NCBI RefSeq assembly: GCF_943734655.1
Contig: NC_071354.1
Span: forward strand, 178,583,411 to 178,647,410
DNA length: 64,000 nucleotides
Source of the DNA: Sabethes cyaneus
Taxonomy: Eukaryota > Arthropoda > Insecta > Diptera > Culicidae
Direction of reading: 5' to 3'
Made by a program: the position numbers and the translations under genes. Shown here piece after piece: positions 31,501-42,580 of the stretch. Every line of letters begins with the position of its first letter. The stretch's first letter is position 1. Under the pieces are notes generated by a model. The model was not told where the DNA came from. It worked only from the letters and a program-made list of their open reading frames with translations, and searched no databases.

Positions 31501-34500
31501 TTGCCTGTGTTATTATGGTATTAACTGGGCAAGAAAATATAATAAACTCTTCAATCGTTGTGTGGCCGTTAAAAGGACCGATTGTTTGATTATAATAACT
31601 CCAGCTTGCAATAAACTTGCACTAACGCACTTAACGTAATTCTCTGTTCGGTAAATTGGAGTACCAAAGATGCTTCTCGAATCTTCGAAAGCACGTGTTT
31701 CATCCAGTTGGGGGATTTCAGCGTATTTTTCGCTGTCTCGAGCAGATTGTGAAAAATTAAATCGACTATTCCAAGTTTTACGAGAAAATGACCCAAACTC
31801 GTAAGGGCCGCACACCGAAACTTGACATGTAGGGACGAGGGAGAGAATCTAATCATAAATAAGCGCGAGGTGGTCGGTAGGTGGAAGTAGTTCTTCGATG
31901 AACACCTCAATGGCGAAGTTTCAGGAGGTGGAACGAAAGTTAACCTAGGAGTGCCCATGGAAAATAGTAATGCTCTAGATCTCCATGAACTCAAACGAGA
32001 AATCGGGTTGCCGAAGACCAACAAAGCCGCGGTTAAGGAGCACGTTCCAGCAGATCTTTATAAACATGGTTAAAAAATGCTGGAAGGCGCGGTTTGTTTC
32101 TTCTACAAAAAGGGTAATCGGCTCAACTGCTGCAACTATCGCGGGATAACCCTAGTAAACGCTGCCTACAAGGCACTTTCCCAGCTCCTGTTACGCGGGC
32201 TGTCACCAAGAGCACAAGGTTAGGTAGGGAAAGGTGGGCTTCTTGGAGGCCTGCGCAACTATGGACCAAATTTTAACCCTCCGACAGATCTAACAAAAAT
32301 GTCCGGCGTACAACGTGCCCACGCCTCACATCTATACTGAATTCAAGGCAGCATACGATACAGTCGATCGAGAACAGCTATGGCAGGTGCATGGTTTGCC
32401 GGACAAACTGACGCGACTGATTAGAACTATGTTGGATCGAGTGATGCGTTTGTTCGCATCTTGGGCACACTCTCTAGTCACTTCAAAATTCAGCAAGGGT
32501 TGAGACAAGGTGACGGCTTATACTTGTCAATGTTGTTTATCATCATTCCTGAGCGAGTAAACCCACGAGCGGGCTTCGAAACGAGAGACACGGTTTTGCC
32601 AGAGGTAGCCACCTCCTAGGCTTTGCAGATGACTTTGAGATTATAGCCAGGAAGTTTGCGACGGTGGAGGCAATCTACGCTAGAGGGAAAACGGAGTTTA
32701 GGCGGATTGGGCTAAAAATAAATGCGTCGAAGACCAAACACACGAAAGCAAGAGATTCACCGGAAACAAACGCGTGTTTTTCACGGACGGTAACCATTGA
32801 CGGCGACGAACTAGAAGTGGTAGCTGAGTTTGCGTATTTGGGTTCGTTGATGACCGCGAGCAACAACACTAGTAACGTACGCATTCAAACGGGAAATTGG
32901 GCCTACTTTACCATTCGCAAAACGCTACGATCAAGAAGTGTACACCGCCGTACGAAGTTGATAATGTACAAAACCCTTACTAGACCGGTACTTCTTTATG
33001 CGCTTGAAGCTGTGAAACGTACTGACGGAGGACATATGCGCCCTTGCCGTGTTAGAGAGGTAGCGTATGTATTACAAGCTACATGCACTGCTTGGAGAGA
33101 TTCTCGTCAAACATCCGACGAAGGTTGGTAGGCTACGGCTACACATCATAAGGGTTGCCAGACAACAGTGCGGAAAACGGTCCTTTTAGACAACCTCACC
33201 GGCACCGGAAACAGGGGACCCCAACGTGCAATATGGCTCAACCAGGTCGCAATTTGCGACTTCTGAGACGCCTGGGAAATTGGCGACGAGTGATCCAAAA
33301 TCGTTTGGACGGAGACAACTGCTTGAAACAGCGCGAGCCACCCCGGTCCTATGACAATTGAGTCCAATTTATCCCGAAAATAGCTGAATCCACCGAATTG
33401 TCACCAATTGTGTCCAATAGATAACGAAGCGGAAGTCGAATTTGAATTTCTTCGAAATAAGAAGTGAAAATGTTAGAAAGTGTCTCGGTTAGAAGATTGG
33501 TTTAAAAAATACCCGATCGCCTTCAAGATTGAAAATTTTCGTTTATATTTTTTTTTAAATGTGTTCGGCGTCCCCAGAGAACTCAACAAGCTATCTATTA
33601 TTACCTGAATGCCGCAATTTTTTCCGGACGATGTCGAAATAGGTATACAAATATGATTATCAACAGCACTGTTGGTTATCATTTATTCGTTGTCTTCAAA
33701 GCCGCATATGATACCATCGACCGGAAAGAGCTATGGAAAATCATGGACGAGAACAGTTTCCCCAGGAAGCTCATCAAACTGATTAAATCTACGATGGATG
33801 GTACACAGTGCTGTGTTCGGATTTCGGGTGGATTGTCAAGTTCATTCGAATCACACAGAGGGCTTCGTCAAGGTGATGGTCTTTCATGCCTGCTGTTCAA
33901 CATAGCGCTACAAGGTGTTATGAACCGAGCGGATATCAACACGCGGGGCACGATATTCAACAAATCTAGTCAATTCGTCTGCTTTGCCGATGACATGGAT
34001 ATTTTCGGCAGAACATCTGTGGCGGTGGCTGAACAGTACACCAGACTAAAGCGCGAAGCAGAAAATATTGGGTTAAAGGTAAATACGTTTAAAACAAAGT
34101 ACATGCTGGCCAGCGAAACCGAAGCCGACCGACGCCGCTTAGGCAGTCGACGAATTTGTCTACACTGGCTCACTGGTAACGGCGGACAATGATACCAGCC
34201 GTGAGATTCGGAGGCGTATTATCAGCGGAAGTCGTGCTTACTATGGGCTCCACAAGCAATTGCGGACGAGCAGATTAAGTCCACGTACAAAGTGCGCCCT
34301 GTACAAGACGCTTATTAGACCGGTTGTTCTCTACGGGCATGAAACATGGACAATGCTCGAGGAGGACCTGCGAGTGCTCGGAGTTTTCGAACGACGAGTG
34401 CTAAGAACGATCTTCGGCGGCGTACAGGAAAACGGAGTATGGAGGTGGAGGTTGAACCATGAACTCGCACAGCTCTATGGCGAACCCAGTATCCAGAAGG

Positions 34501-36870
34501 TGGCCAAAACTGGACGGATACGATGGGCAGGGCATGTTGCAAGAATGCCGGACAACTACCCTGCAAAGATGGTGTTCGCCTCAAACCCGGTAGGAACAAG
34601 ACGACCAGGAGCGTAGCGAGCAAGATGGTTAGTCCAGGTGGAGCAAGATCTTGCGGAGAGTACTCGGTGTCCGAGGAATTGGAGAGCGGTAGCCCTCAAC
34701 CGAGTTACATGGAGAAACTTTGTTCAACAGGCTTTGTCTTAGGACGGCAAGCCACCTAAGTAAGTAAGTACTATTGGTTATGACGACAATCGAAAACCGG
34801 AAGCAACAGTAACGATAAAAAAGTGACCAGCGCTTTCAAGCGAAAGCCGCTCCGAAAGGGCTGGCCGATGCTTAAAAAGTTAGAAAAGCGTTGTGATGGA
34901 TGATAAAATCTATGTCACGGCAGTCTTCAAGCAGTTTCCTGAGCAGTAGTTTCATGGGGAGAACCGAAAGAGGAAAGATGGCAGACATTTTCAAGCATAT
35001 GAAACGGTCGAAATTCGCTAAGAAATATCTGGTTTGACAGATTCTCTGTGCTTGTGACCCTTAACCGGGAAATTTACGTGGATGTGCGGCCAAACCAGAG
35101 GCTTTTAAGTTTACTCGGTATAAAGTCAATATCTCTGGAATATGGGGGGATTAAATTGATCTTTCTTCGTCATAAGAAAGCGGCCATAAGCCATAAGAAG
35201 AATAGTCATGTGAAGTCCTATGGCAGTTTGCTTGATTGCAGCAATAATAGACATCTTACATTTGATATTATCGGTTAGCGTTGCGATGAAATTGAACAAA
35301 TGAAATAAAATGATCTTCAATAAGCAAACAGGTGCTGTGAGAAAAGATTAAATATTGCAGAGTAAAATCTAGAGATTTCCACATTTACATTGACAACTTT
35401 AGTTTAATTAGTTTAATTTTAGTTTAATTAGTTTAAACTTTAGTACAATTTTGTTTTAAAGCAATATTTTCGAGTTGTTTTAAAAATATTTTATTTAGAT
35501 TCAAAACAACAATCTTATTGGTCGAAACAAACTGGAGGTTTTCTTCGCCGTGTTGGACCGATGTACAAGTGTTTGAGTTGTGAATTATTCGAACACTCTG
35601 TTTTCGTCGCCCAAATTTAGAGACTGATTCAAACGTTTATTGTTTGTGCAACTGTTAATTTTTTTTATTTAAGTTATTTTAAGCATGAAGGTATTTAATA
35701 ATATAAATGCATCGAAATATAATATTCTCAGTTATTGTCTCATTTAGTTTATAGACATTCTACGTTAATTTAGTGCCTCGTCTTTACATGCAGCTGTTAT
35801 ATTTATTAATTGAAAACAGCAACCTGCACTGGAATAATGCCTTCACTATGAATCGTTCGCATCTTGTAAGTAGTGATAATGCCGATGCGTGATTGACATG
35901 TTCGACACACTTTATCAGGCAAAATACTACAATGTTTGGTGTCAAAGGGTAAAAGCCAACGTTCGCTGTAAGTTGCGATTCAGCTCCGCCAGCTATCAGC
36001 TAGTGATGTCCGTTAATCGTTCGATTAATTCAACTAATCGAATAACTTTAAAAATATTCGAATAATTTTTAATCGAATACTGCCAGCACGAGTAGTTGAA
36101 TTAATCGAATAGTTCAAAGGAAATAATATGAATGCGAATACTCCCCGAATAATGGCCGCTAATCGTTCATAATCGTTCGATTAATCGAATTAATGAAAAA
36201 AGTATTCGAATATTTCTAATCGAATACCACTAGTACGAATAGTTGAATTAATCGATTAGTGCAGACAACGCTCGCCGATTAATCGGTAATCGAATAATTG
36301 AAAATTTCGGACATCACTACTATCAGCTACAAACAAGAGAAGATAGTCGTCTTATTTTTTTGCTCAACACAAGGGCTAATACAAGCCTGTCTCCGGTGTC
36401 AAAAATAGTATAAATTAGCATAGTGCTAACGAAATTTTAATTTTGAAATGTAGTGTGTTCCGATACTTTGTTAGACTTTAGGAAGCCAACCATCAATCAT
36501 ATTTTCCTGGCACGTGGCCCTTTCCGCACTATTTAGCAATTCAAAATGTTCATTTCAATTTTTCGTTTAATTATTCATGCAGACTATGAAGTCACAAGAT
36601 GCTCAATTTTACAAAATAGAAAAGGAAGAACGAAAACTTACGCTGTGTCGTCCTCGGTCGGATGATGTCCACGCCGCCTTTGGGATGCTTAATCAACTGT
36701 CCCCGGTTCGGGTCCGGGGTGTATCGGGAGTCGAGCGAACCACCGCCGCCATTGTTGTGCTTTGGTCCGGACAGGTTCGATGTGAACGAGTTTTCGCCTT
36801 TCTTGTAGCCGCCCGGATAGCTGAGGGCCAGTTCCTGATCCTGACGTTTACTGCAACATTTATTGCCCAT
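24452..36870 (-). CDS. Src64B: Src-family non-receptor tyrosine kinase (Src64B orthologue), complete coding region
   Basis: Coding exons on minus are 36870-36642, 25985-25772, 25693-25440 and 25374-24452. They join in frame to about 539 residues; fly Src64B is similar in length. In order: a myristoylation/palmitoylation start MGNKCCSK; a Gly/Asn-rich unique region with [11 protein letters not shown] and [11 protein letters not shown]; an SH3 domain (about 92-145, [33 protein letters not shown]); an SH2 domain (about 150-235, [25 protein letters not shown] with the phosphotyrosine Arg, YHVKHYKI); and a kinase domain with [13 protein letters not shown] (catalytic Lys about 299), [11 protein letters not shown], activation-loop [21 protein letters not shown] and a regulatory tail PYREVQD (Tyr about 534). 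All catalytic residues seen are intact. The protein acts at the membrane in cytoskeletal and adhesion signalling. Intron 1 is 10.6 kb and full of retroelements; 5'UTR exons upstream of 36870 are not resolved. Confidence 0.96.
25440..25693 (-). CDS. Src64B: Src64B coding exon 3 (SH2 domain)
   Basis: Acceptor CGTCCACAG|TTGG and donor TTCCA|GTAAGTT. It encodes the SH2 fold through ALVMAYS. The open frame past the donor (25414-25439) is intron. Confidence 0.95.
25772..25985 (-). CDS. Src64B: Src64B coding exon 2 (SH3 domain)
   Basis: Acceptor TTTTTCACAG|TTCTACC and donor GAGGA|GTAAGTTG. It encodes [17 protein letters not shown] through RSVNSE; the split codon with the next exon gives Asp. Confidence 0.95.
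26960..27380 (+). pseudogene. RTE-like reverse transcriptase fragment copy H
   Basis: Plus-strand broken frames read KIPEKWME and [17 protein letters not shown] pre-RT blocks, then the RT motif [18 protein letters not shown] (within 27141-27476), then [15 protein letters not shown]. Several frameshifts separate them. Same family as copies E and F. Confidence 0.65.
27470..28410 (+). pseudogene. Jockey/BS-like reverse transcriptase fragment, split by a TA microsatellite
   Basis: Plus-strand blocks in order are [12 protein letters not shown], the palm start [46 protein letters not shown], then (after the TA run) [12 protein letters not shown] in place of F-A/Y-DDLKI, and [20 protein letters not shown]. 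This is a different family from the RTE-like copies. Stops interrupt it and both ends are missing. Confidence 0.7.
28061..28124. repeat. (TA)n microsatellite, about 32 repeats
   Basis: An uninterrupted TA run lies inside the Jockey-like fragment exactly between its PQGSSLG and FADD-type motifs. The minus frame 28019-28207 is an artefact of it. Confidence 0.95.
28431..28500 (+). repeat. tRNA-like sequence, probable SINE head
   Basis: The stretch has a tRNA-like stem-loop CTGGT-CTAATAA-GCCAG (an anticodon-like loop, AAT) and a box-B-like GTTCGAATCTC. The T-stem pairs poorly, so it is unlikely to be a working tRNA gene. It lies directly before the TTTA tail of the next element, as a tRNA-derived SINE or relic would. 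Confidence 0.4.
28546..29200 (-). pseudogene. 3' end of a Jockey/CR1-like non-LTR element with TTTA tail
   Basis: Minus frames near 28941-29123 and 28811-29038 read [20 protein letters not shown] and later [19 protein letters not shown], matching the C-terminal part of the RT element at 52564-53655 (LPPYEHRCALIRLPTLTNRR). On plus the element begins with a run of TTTA (28546-28579), that is, a TAAA-type 3' tail. Everything upstream of the C-terminal region is gone. Confidence 0.7.
29755..29854 (-). pseudogene. RTE-like C-terminal fragment G2 hosting copy G
   Basis: The minus strand reads [21 protein letters not shown], a typical last block of the RTE-like ORF. It is cut at its N-terminal side by the repeat tail of copy G, so copy G seems to have inserted into it. 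Confidence 0.55.
29855..30564 (-). pseudogene. RTE-like copy G, C-terminal half with (AAC)n tail
   Basis: Two long minus frames (30211-30564, 29881-30210) read [69 protein letters not shown] and the last block [12 protein letters not shown]. One shift in frame separates them. The 3' end is an AAC microsatellite (GTT on plus, 29855-29872). It is 5' truncated near 30565. Confidence 0.8.
31830..33350 (+). pseudogene. RTE-like copy F
   Basis: Starts in the pre-RT linker ([34 protein letters not shown]), then [50 protein letters not shown] and [13 protein letters not shown]. Many stops and frame changes. The catalytic FADD box is near 32620 (FADDFEIIA). It runs into copy E with about 300 bp between. 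Confidence 0.75.
33653..34770 (+). pseudogene. RTE-like copy E, RT to 3' tail
   Basis: A fairly well preserved frame (33653-34192) reads [37 protein letters not shown] and [13 protein letters not shown] with the catalytic Asp pair, then a frameshift near 34150 leads into 34260-34616 with [19 protein letters not shown] and [18 protein letters not shown]. The 3' end is a TAAG repeat (34757-34770), as in copy C. 5' truncated. Confidence 0.8.
34790..35230 (+). pseudogene. Decayed mariner-type transposase next to RTE copy E
   Basis: Plus-strand pieces read [37 protein letters not shown] and [20 protein letters not shown], shared with the minus-strand relics at 14700-15240 and 53860-54420. It is frameshifted throughout. 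Confidence 0.65.
36001..36320. mobile_element. 320-bp hAT MITE with 8-bp target duplication
   Basis: The ends TAGTGATGTCCG are inverted repeats, and the exact 8-mer CTATCAGC flanks both sides (35993-36000, 36321-36328). The interior is a cluster of related AATCGAATA / TTCGATTAAT repeats, typical of hAT subterminal binding repeats. It lies in Src64B intron 1, about 320 bp from the first coding exon. Confidence 0.9.
36642..36870 (-). CDS. Src64B: Src64B coding exon 1 (myristoylated N-terminus)
   Basis: ATG at 36870 begins [20 protein letters not shown]; the donor is CACAGC|GTAAGTT. Phase 1 here plus two bases in exon 2 restores the frame. The frame beyond 36642 (RKFSFF...) is intron. Confidence 0.95.
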
Positions 36871-39800
36871 CTTACACAGCTGCTGTGGGTGAAATTCCGC
36901 TACTGTGGAGTCGAAAAGCTATCGGAGCAAAATATTCGATACACTCGATTCGAAAGGTGATAAACTCTTTGATCGCTATGCTGTGACACTGCTACGGCGC
37001 CGTTAAAAAGGGGGCGTGGTTGGTTGTGCTGCTGCTGTTGTGTAAACACGCTAAAATGTACGGTTTTTTTTACGCCTGTGGCCTTTGGTAATGGTTTCAA
37101 AGATATTGTTTGTTGGCTTCCGGCTCCAGGCACCAGTGAACTTTTCCTTGTAATTATTGTTACTTTTCGGGGGATCGGATATGTGCGTTCCGTTCCTTGT
37201 TGTTTGACTGTCCTACACAGACGGGATTAGACCCACTACGATTACGACTTTGTTTTGCTTAGAATTAATTTCTCGACTATCTTGGCACGAGTTAAATGCT
37301 GCAGTTGCGCTTGTTTCGAAATGAATTGGTGATTTCTTGATGCTTAACAGTGTTTGCGATAGCCGTGTTAAGGCGATGAAGGGTTCATCTAGGAATGCGC
37401 TGATGCGAATATGAGATCAACGTTAATAATACAGTCATCTAATGAAGTGGAAACCCTTTTTCGAGAATATTGGGCGCCCGGCGGAAGGCATCCGCCGCTG
37501 GTCAACTTTTCTTGGGAATTAATTATTTCCCACTTTTGTCTTTGTTTTTCACTTTTTGATGCATTTTTTGCTTCAAGAAAACGCTGCACTTGAATGCAAG
37601 AACCTCACGATGGGAAAAGTCAGATTTTTTCATTAGTCGCAGCTGCTGTGAGTGGTTCTTGAGAAAACAAGTCAGAACTACGGCGGCAGCCCAGTGTCGA
37701 CGAAGAAGATAAAAGTTTCGGGCTAACGCTTTCTCTACTTATTTTTTCCTTTGCTTTTTACGTGTTTCACGAAACTGCTCGGTGGCGGACACGGAAACAA
37801 ATTCCTGTTGTCACCGCTGGGCGCGTTTTACTGGCAGACCCGTTCTTGTGGCTGCGGGCGACAAAAAAGCAAATCTATTCTCAAGAGGTCGTTTTTAACT
37901 GCCATTTTTAAGTATCGCCGTGTTTCTCCGTGGTACTATGCGGTTGCCTAGTGGGTGGGACTCCGATGCTACGATCTGAAAAAAAAGAAAAGAACAAAAA
38001 AAAGTTGAGTGAAAAGTTTTTTACTTCATGGGTGCGTTGAAGGGGGAATTGTTCATTCATCATCGATATTATTATTACTACTATTTTTTATTTCCGCCTG
38101 CGAGCGACTTGAGGAACAATTCGCTGGAAATAACTTATTTTGAACAATCATTTTTTTGCTTGAGTACCCACTTCTACCGTTTGTTACGGCTTTTCGGTCG
38201 ATTGGTCACGATATTTTGTGGAATAAAATAAATATTGCTTTTATAGCTGAACTACTTTAATGCTTTCTTAGTGCCGAGAATTTGATGTGATTTCATAGTG
38301 AAAAAATGCTCACAAATGAGCAAGTTTCCATCGAGTCATGAAACAACCATTTTTTTTTTCAAATAGCCTAAGAAGTAAGTGACCAAAGGTAACTGAATTT
38401 TTCACTTATTTGCCAGGAATTTTGTAAAACGGAAATTGATTCAAGTAGTACTAACGTTGTCCCATAACGCTGTAATGTGTCTATATAAAAATTAGGAAAT
38501 CTCGCAAAAATTATTTTAGCCCAAGTATGTAAAATTAATAACCGTAGAGTAAAACAAATTGCTTCACATTTCCGTCGCGTCGCGTAAGTAAAACTCTCTT
38601 CAAATTAATGTTAGGGATAATTACCATACACGAATTCCCGACGATAAAATCTGGATAAACCCGAAATAAAAAAAGGGAACAGCAGACCGGGACCATCAAT
38701 CCTAATAACCCGAAATGTCAAACATGTGGTCGACACATTTCAAGTACATATTGTTCTGCCCAAATAAAAGGACCGCTCGTGTGACTGCTGGTGCTGCTGC
38801 TGTTGCTTTTCGCTTGGAGTTTGATAATAATATCAATACAACTGCTGTAGAGCAGAACCGAATAAAGCCCCCTTCTTTTATTGGAAGAAAAAGGGATAAA
38901 CCACAAAAGCAAAGAGCCAGTCGAACACAATCAACTGCTGGCCTGGCACTGAGAGGAATTTTCTCCAAAATAGCCTCTTTTGAAGAATGGATAATAATTT
39001 TCCCTTCCTTTTGCCGTGCGATTCTCCGTATGCCGTCGAACAAATTTTAATTATTTTATTTAAGAACAGCAGCGGCAAAAACAAGGTTTTGAACATGATA
39101 AGCTCCGAGCGCATAACTCATAAAACAATAAAGTGGAAATTACGATACCGAGACGTGCTGGTTTTCGAAGTAACATAGGAAAATCCCGAAGCGGAACAAT
39201 AACCACTCCCGGGGACCGGGGCCGGAGTAGAGCGGCTGACGAAGGGTGATGGGATCCGTTCGGAAGTCCGACTTTCGAGTTAAAATTATTTACCAGTCCT
39301 ATTGTAGGTAGGCACCTACTACATGCACGGCCGGCTAAACCGGATTCATTGTCCAACTTTGCCGGCCGGCCACGGTGCGTGAGTTGTTAGTTGATTCTTA
39401 ACGAGCCATCGCGCAAATTTTGCCTGCTGGCCGCCCGCCGCCTTGCCGTTGCTGTCTTTCTGCCTTTCGAACATTCTGGTTCTGGTTCGCTGAACAAGCG
39501 TGTCGTAAAAACGATAAAGTTTTCGCTTCCCGAATTGTAGGTATTCAACGTGATACAATGGCCTTGATTGACCATCAGAGCGCGCGATCTCTCCTCGAGT
39601 TTTATATTTGCAAGAAATAGGAATAACTGTTTTATTCACATAATATACCGACTTGTTAGGATATAAATAGAAGAACTGAAGTCAAAAACTGTTTTCAACA
39701 GAACCACTCTGTGTTATTACTGTAAGTGTGCATAAGATTTACTCGAAGGTGCTGAAAGACCTACAGAGAAGGTACTCCATTATCGATTTTGGTTGCCCAA

Positions 39801-40548
39801 TGAACACAGTTGAATGAAGTTTTATTTGATATTTCCAAAGAAAAACTTATTTAGTAAAATTTACTGGAACCCGTCAATCAATCTAGTTTAACCTAATAAA
39901 TTTTAGGGATTTTCCATTCCAACCGAAGCTCACCAGAATTTTGTGACTCTCCTTCGAACACCGGAAGCAGACCACCAAGTTTTCTCTTTAGATTGAGAAT
40001 TCGACGGTGTCGGATAAAAAACCATTGGGCACCATCCAACCCCTGCGACGATCTTGACTGCTAATGCAGCTGTAGAATCTTCGTGAACGTGGTTGTCTCA
40101 AATACAAATTACACTGCTAATTAGCCAACCGGACGCTTTTGGTTTTATGGTGGTTTCCTTCCTGCAAATCAACATTAGTCATTTCCTAAGCGTAAGCAAG
40201 TATCAGCGTGTCACATTCTATATTTTCGGTCACCAAATCATCTCCTCACAGCTTCATCAATATCTGAGGTGACACCGAGATGCAATGATTTCGGTCATCA
40301 TCTACCACAAGGAATTAGCCGTCACATCCGAGTCATCCCTCTCAGCGATTTAGTCGCCCCGGACCTACGTACAAGTGCACAGTACAATCTTACTATTAGA
40401 ACCCAGATGAATGCTGTGTCACCTCATTTACAGCTATGTGATCAGTGTCTGATATACAACAGAACTCTTACAATCCGTTGCTGATTTTTTAATATCATCA
40501 GAACGTGCGTGGACGTGCAACCAAAATCGATGTTTTTTGCCTTCTACG
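36871..40548. other. Upstream region of Src64B; no gene resolved
   Basis: Probably contains Src64B 5'UTR and promoter on minus. A minus-strand sequence resembling an acceptor (CCACAG|TAGCGG) lies near 36905, but the upstream exon cannot be named. Short frames on both strands (36577-36960, 38715-39050, 39346-39639) show no recognisable domain. I see no repeats with clear ends. Confidence 0.35.
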
Positions 40549-41835
40549 CCTCTTATTCAGCAACTTCTATCCCTATCCGTCACCACGAAAAATACTAAAG
40601 CACGGAACGAAGAACAAGGAAATTCTTACCAGAATCATCGGAATAGACCCACGCGACGAAAAAAGACTATGGATTGGAAACTCGGGACGTGGAACTGCCG
40701 ATTTCTCAACTTCCAAGGGAGCACTCGAGTGCTCTCCGACGTATTGAAGAGCCACAAGTTCGACGTCGTAGCGCTACAGGAGGTGTGCTGGAAGAGCTCA
40801 ACGGTACGTACGTTCAGAGATGAACATACCATCTACCAGAACCGCGGCAACACACACGAGCTGGGCACAGCTTTCATAGTGATGGGCGAGATGCGGAAAC
40901 GGGTGATTGGCTGGTGGCCAATCAACCCTTGAATGTGCAGGTTGAGAATCAAGTGTCGATTCTTCAATATAAGCATCATCAACGTGCACAGCCCTCACCT
41001 CATTAGTACCGATGACGAGAAGAATGAATTTTACGCGCAGTTGGAGAGTGAATACGACCACTGCCCAAAACATGATATCAAGATCGTCATCGGAGATTTC
41101 AATGCTCAGATCGGCCAGGAGGAGGAATACAAACCGGTGATTGGAAGGTTCAGTGCACACCAGCGGACCAATGAAATGGGCCTAAGACTTATCGACTTTG
41201 CCGCCTCCAAGAATATGACCGTACGTAGTACCTTTTTCCAGCACAAAATCCATCACAAGTACACATGGAGGTCGCCAAATCAGACCGAATCACAGATCGA
41301 CCACGTCGGCACTTCTCAGACATTATCGACGGCAGATCCTATCGAAGCGCTAACGTTGACTCGGACCACTACCTAGCGATGGTTAAGATGCACCCAAGAC
41401 TTTCCGATGTGAACATTCGGTACTGACGCCAGCCTCGGCTAGATCTCGCGCAACCGAAGCAGCCAGACGTCGCCGCAAACTACGCGCATTCACTCGAAGT
41501 TGTGCTGCCGGAAGAGGACGAGCTGGACGAAGCCCCTCTCGAGGGCTGTTGGAACACTATCAAAACAGCCATCAGCAGTGTAGCGGAGACCTCCTCGGGC
41601 ATGTGGCCCGAAATCAGCGAAACGATTGGTTTGACGATGAATGTAGAAGGGTGATGGATGAGGAGAACGCACCGAGGGCGGCCAAGAACGTGGAAAGACA
41701 CAAACAGAAGAAGATGCAATGAAACCAAAACCAAATTGGAACGAACTGTTCACAACGAATTCACAGCTGTTCAGAAGGCTACAGAAGCAACATTGAGCAG
41801 CATGTCGTCTTCCACATGTTGCCAAAATATTGCCT
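40549..41835 (+). pseudogene. RTE-like copy B (5' leader, endonuclease, linker)
   Basis: It begins with the same leader as copies A and C. Frames 40537-40932 and 40933-41376 encode the endonuclease: WNCRFLNFQGSTRVLSDVL, FDVVALQEVCW, FFNISIINVHSPH, IKIVIGDFNAQIGQE, MGLRLIDFAASKNMTV, YTWRSPNQ and SQIDHV, so the conserved catalytic blocks are mostly visible. A single in-frame stop separates the two parts. After it, frames decay through a linker (WNTIKTAISSVAET) and stop near 41835; the RT is not attached. Confidence 0.8.
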
Positions 41836-41849
41836 AGTTTAAACGCACC

Positions 41850-42580
41850 TTTATGAATGAGATATTAATTGGAGCGATTGACAGTACACAAAATCGAGGA
41901 TTGCCTTGGAATCCTCTGACGTTGGAGCAACTGATTGTCCCCGACCTAGACGACGACATTGACGGTATTGCTCGCACATCGCCGAAACGATATGCAGAGC
42001 AAGTTAGATGACCTTTCCGAGAGCTCCCAAGCTGCAAGTCTCACAGTCAATGTAGCAATTACTAAGTCTATGGTAGTGAACCCACTAACTTCACATCAGC
42101 GGAACAACAAGTTCAGCAAGTGGATGACTTTCAATATCTTTGTATATAACCACGCGGATCAGGAAGACCAGGGTTGCCTTCGCCGGTCTGCGAATCATTT
42201 GGCGCCAACCAGATCACTTTACATACGAAAAGCCGAATTTTTATCTAACGTTGTATCCGTATTGCTGTACGTCTTCTGAGCGGAGACAATGCAAATACTG
42301 CAGGTATTTGTTAATCGCTGCCTGTGACATATCATTCGTGCCAGGTGGCCTGATAACTGGATATCCAACGAGGAATTTCATCGTCGATATCGTCACCGGC
42401 CGATAGTTAGAGAAATTCGAGTACGTAGATGGTAGTGAATCGGACACATTTTGCGGAACGGAGTGAACAAGATCTGTAGAGAAGCACTCGACTAGAATCC
42501 GCAAGGACAATGTAGAAGAGGCATACACAGAGGCTCATGGCGGCGCAGCTTATCTAACAACATCCGGGTTGGAAGGTGCT
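41850..42580 (+). pseudogene. Second non-LTR reverse transcriptase family, C-terminal fragment
   Basis: Plus pieces read RGLPWNPLTLEQL, DLDDDIDGIA (in place of LDYADDI), HRRNDMQSKLDDLSESSQAA, LTVNVAITKSMVVN, VFVNRCL and RPDNWIS-like ARWPDNWISNEEFHRR. These are unlike the FADDIDI family upstream, so a different element has been joined to copy B near 41850. Several frameshifts. Confidence 0.65.

Larger units (their letters stand above)
25986..36641 (-). other. Src64B intron 1 (10.66 kb)
   Basis: It is bounded by a clear donor and acceptor. It holds RTE-like copies (26960-27380, 29755-30564, 31830-34770), a Jockey-like RT fragment (27470-28410), a further RT 3' end (28546-29200), a SINE-like tRNA relic, a mariner relic (34790-35230) and a hAT MITE (36001-36320). 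The stretches 26000-26950, 30570-31820 and 35240-35990 show nothing identifiable beyond AT-rich sequence and a small TTTAATTAG repeat near 35399-35448. Confidence 0.9.

Noticed and set aside
38702..39050. Overlapping 111- and 113-codon frames on opposite strands upstream of Src64B
   Set aside because: No recognisable domain, no splice context and mutual overlap; coding status cannot be supported.
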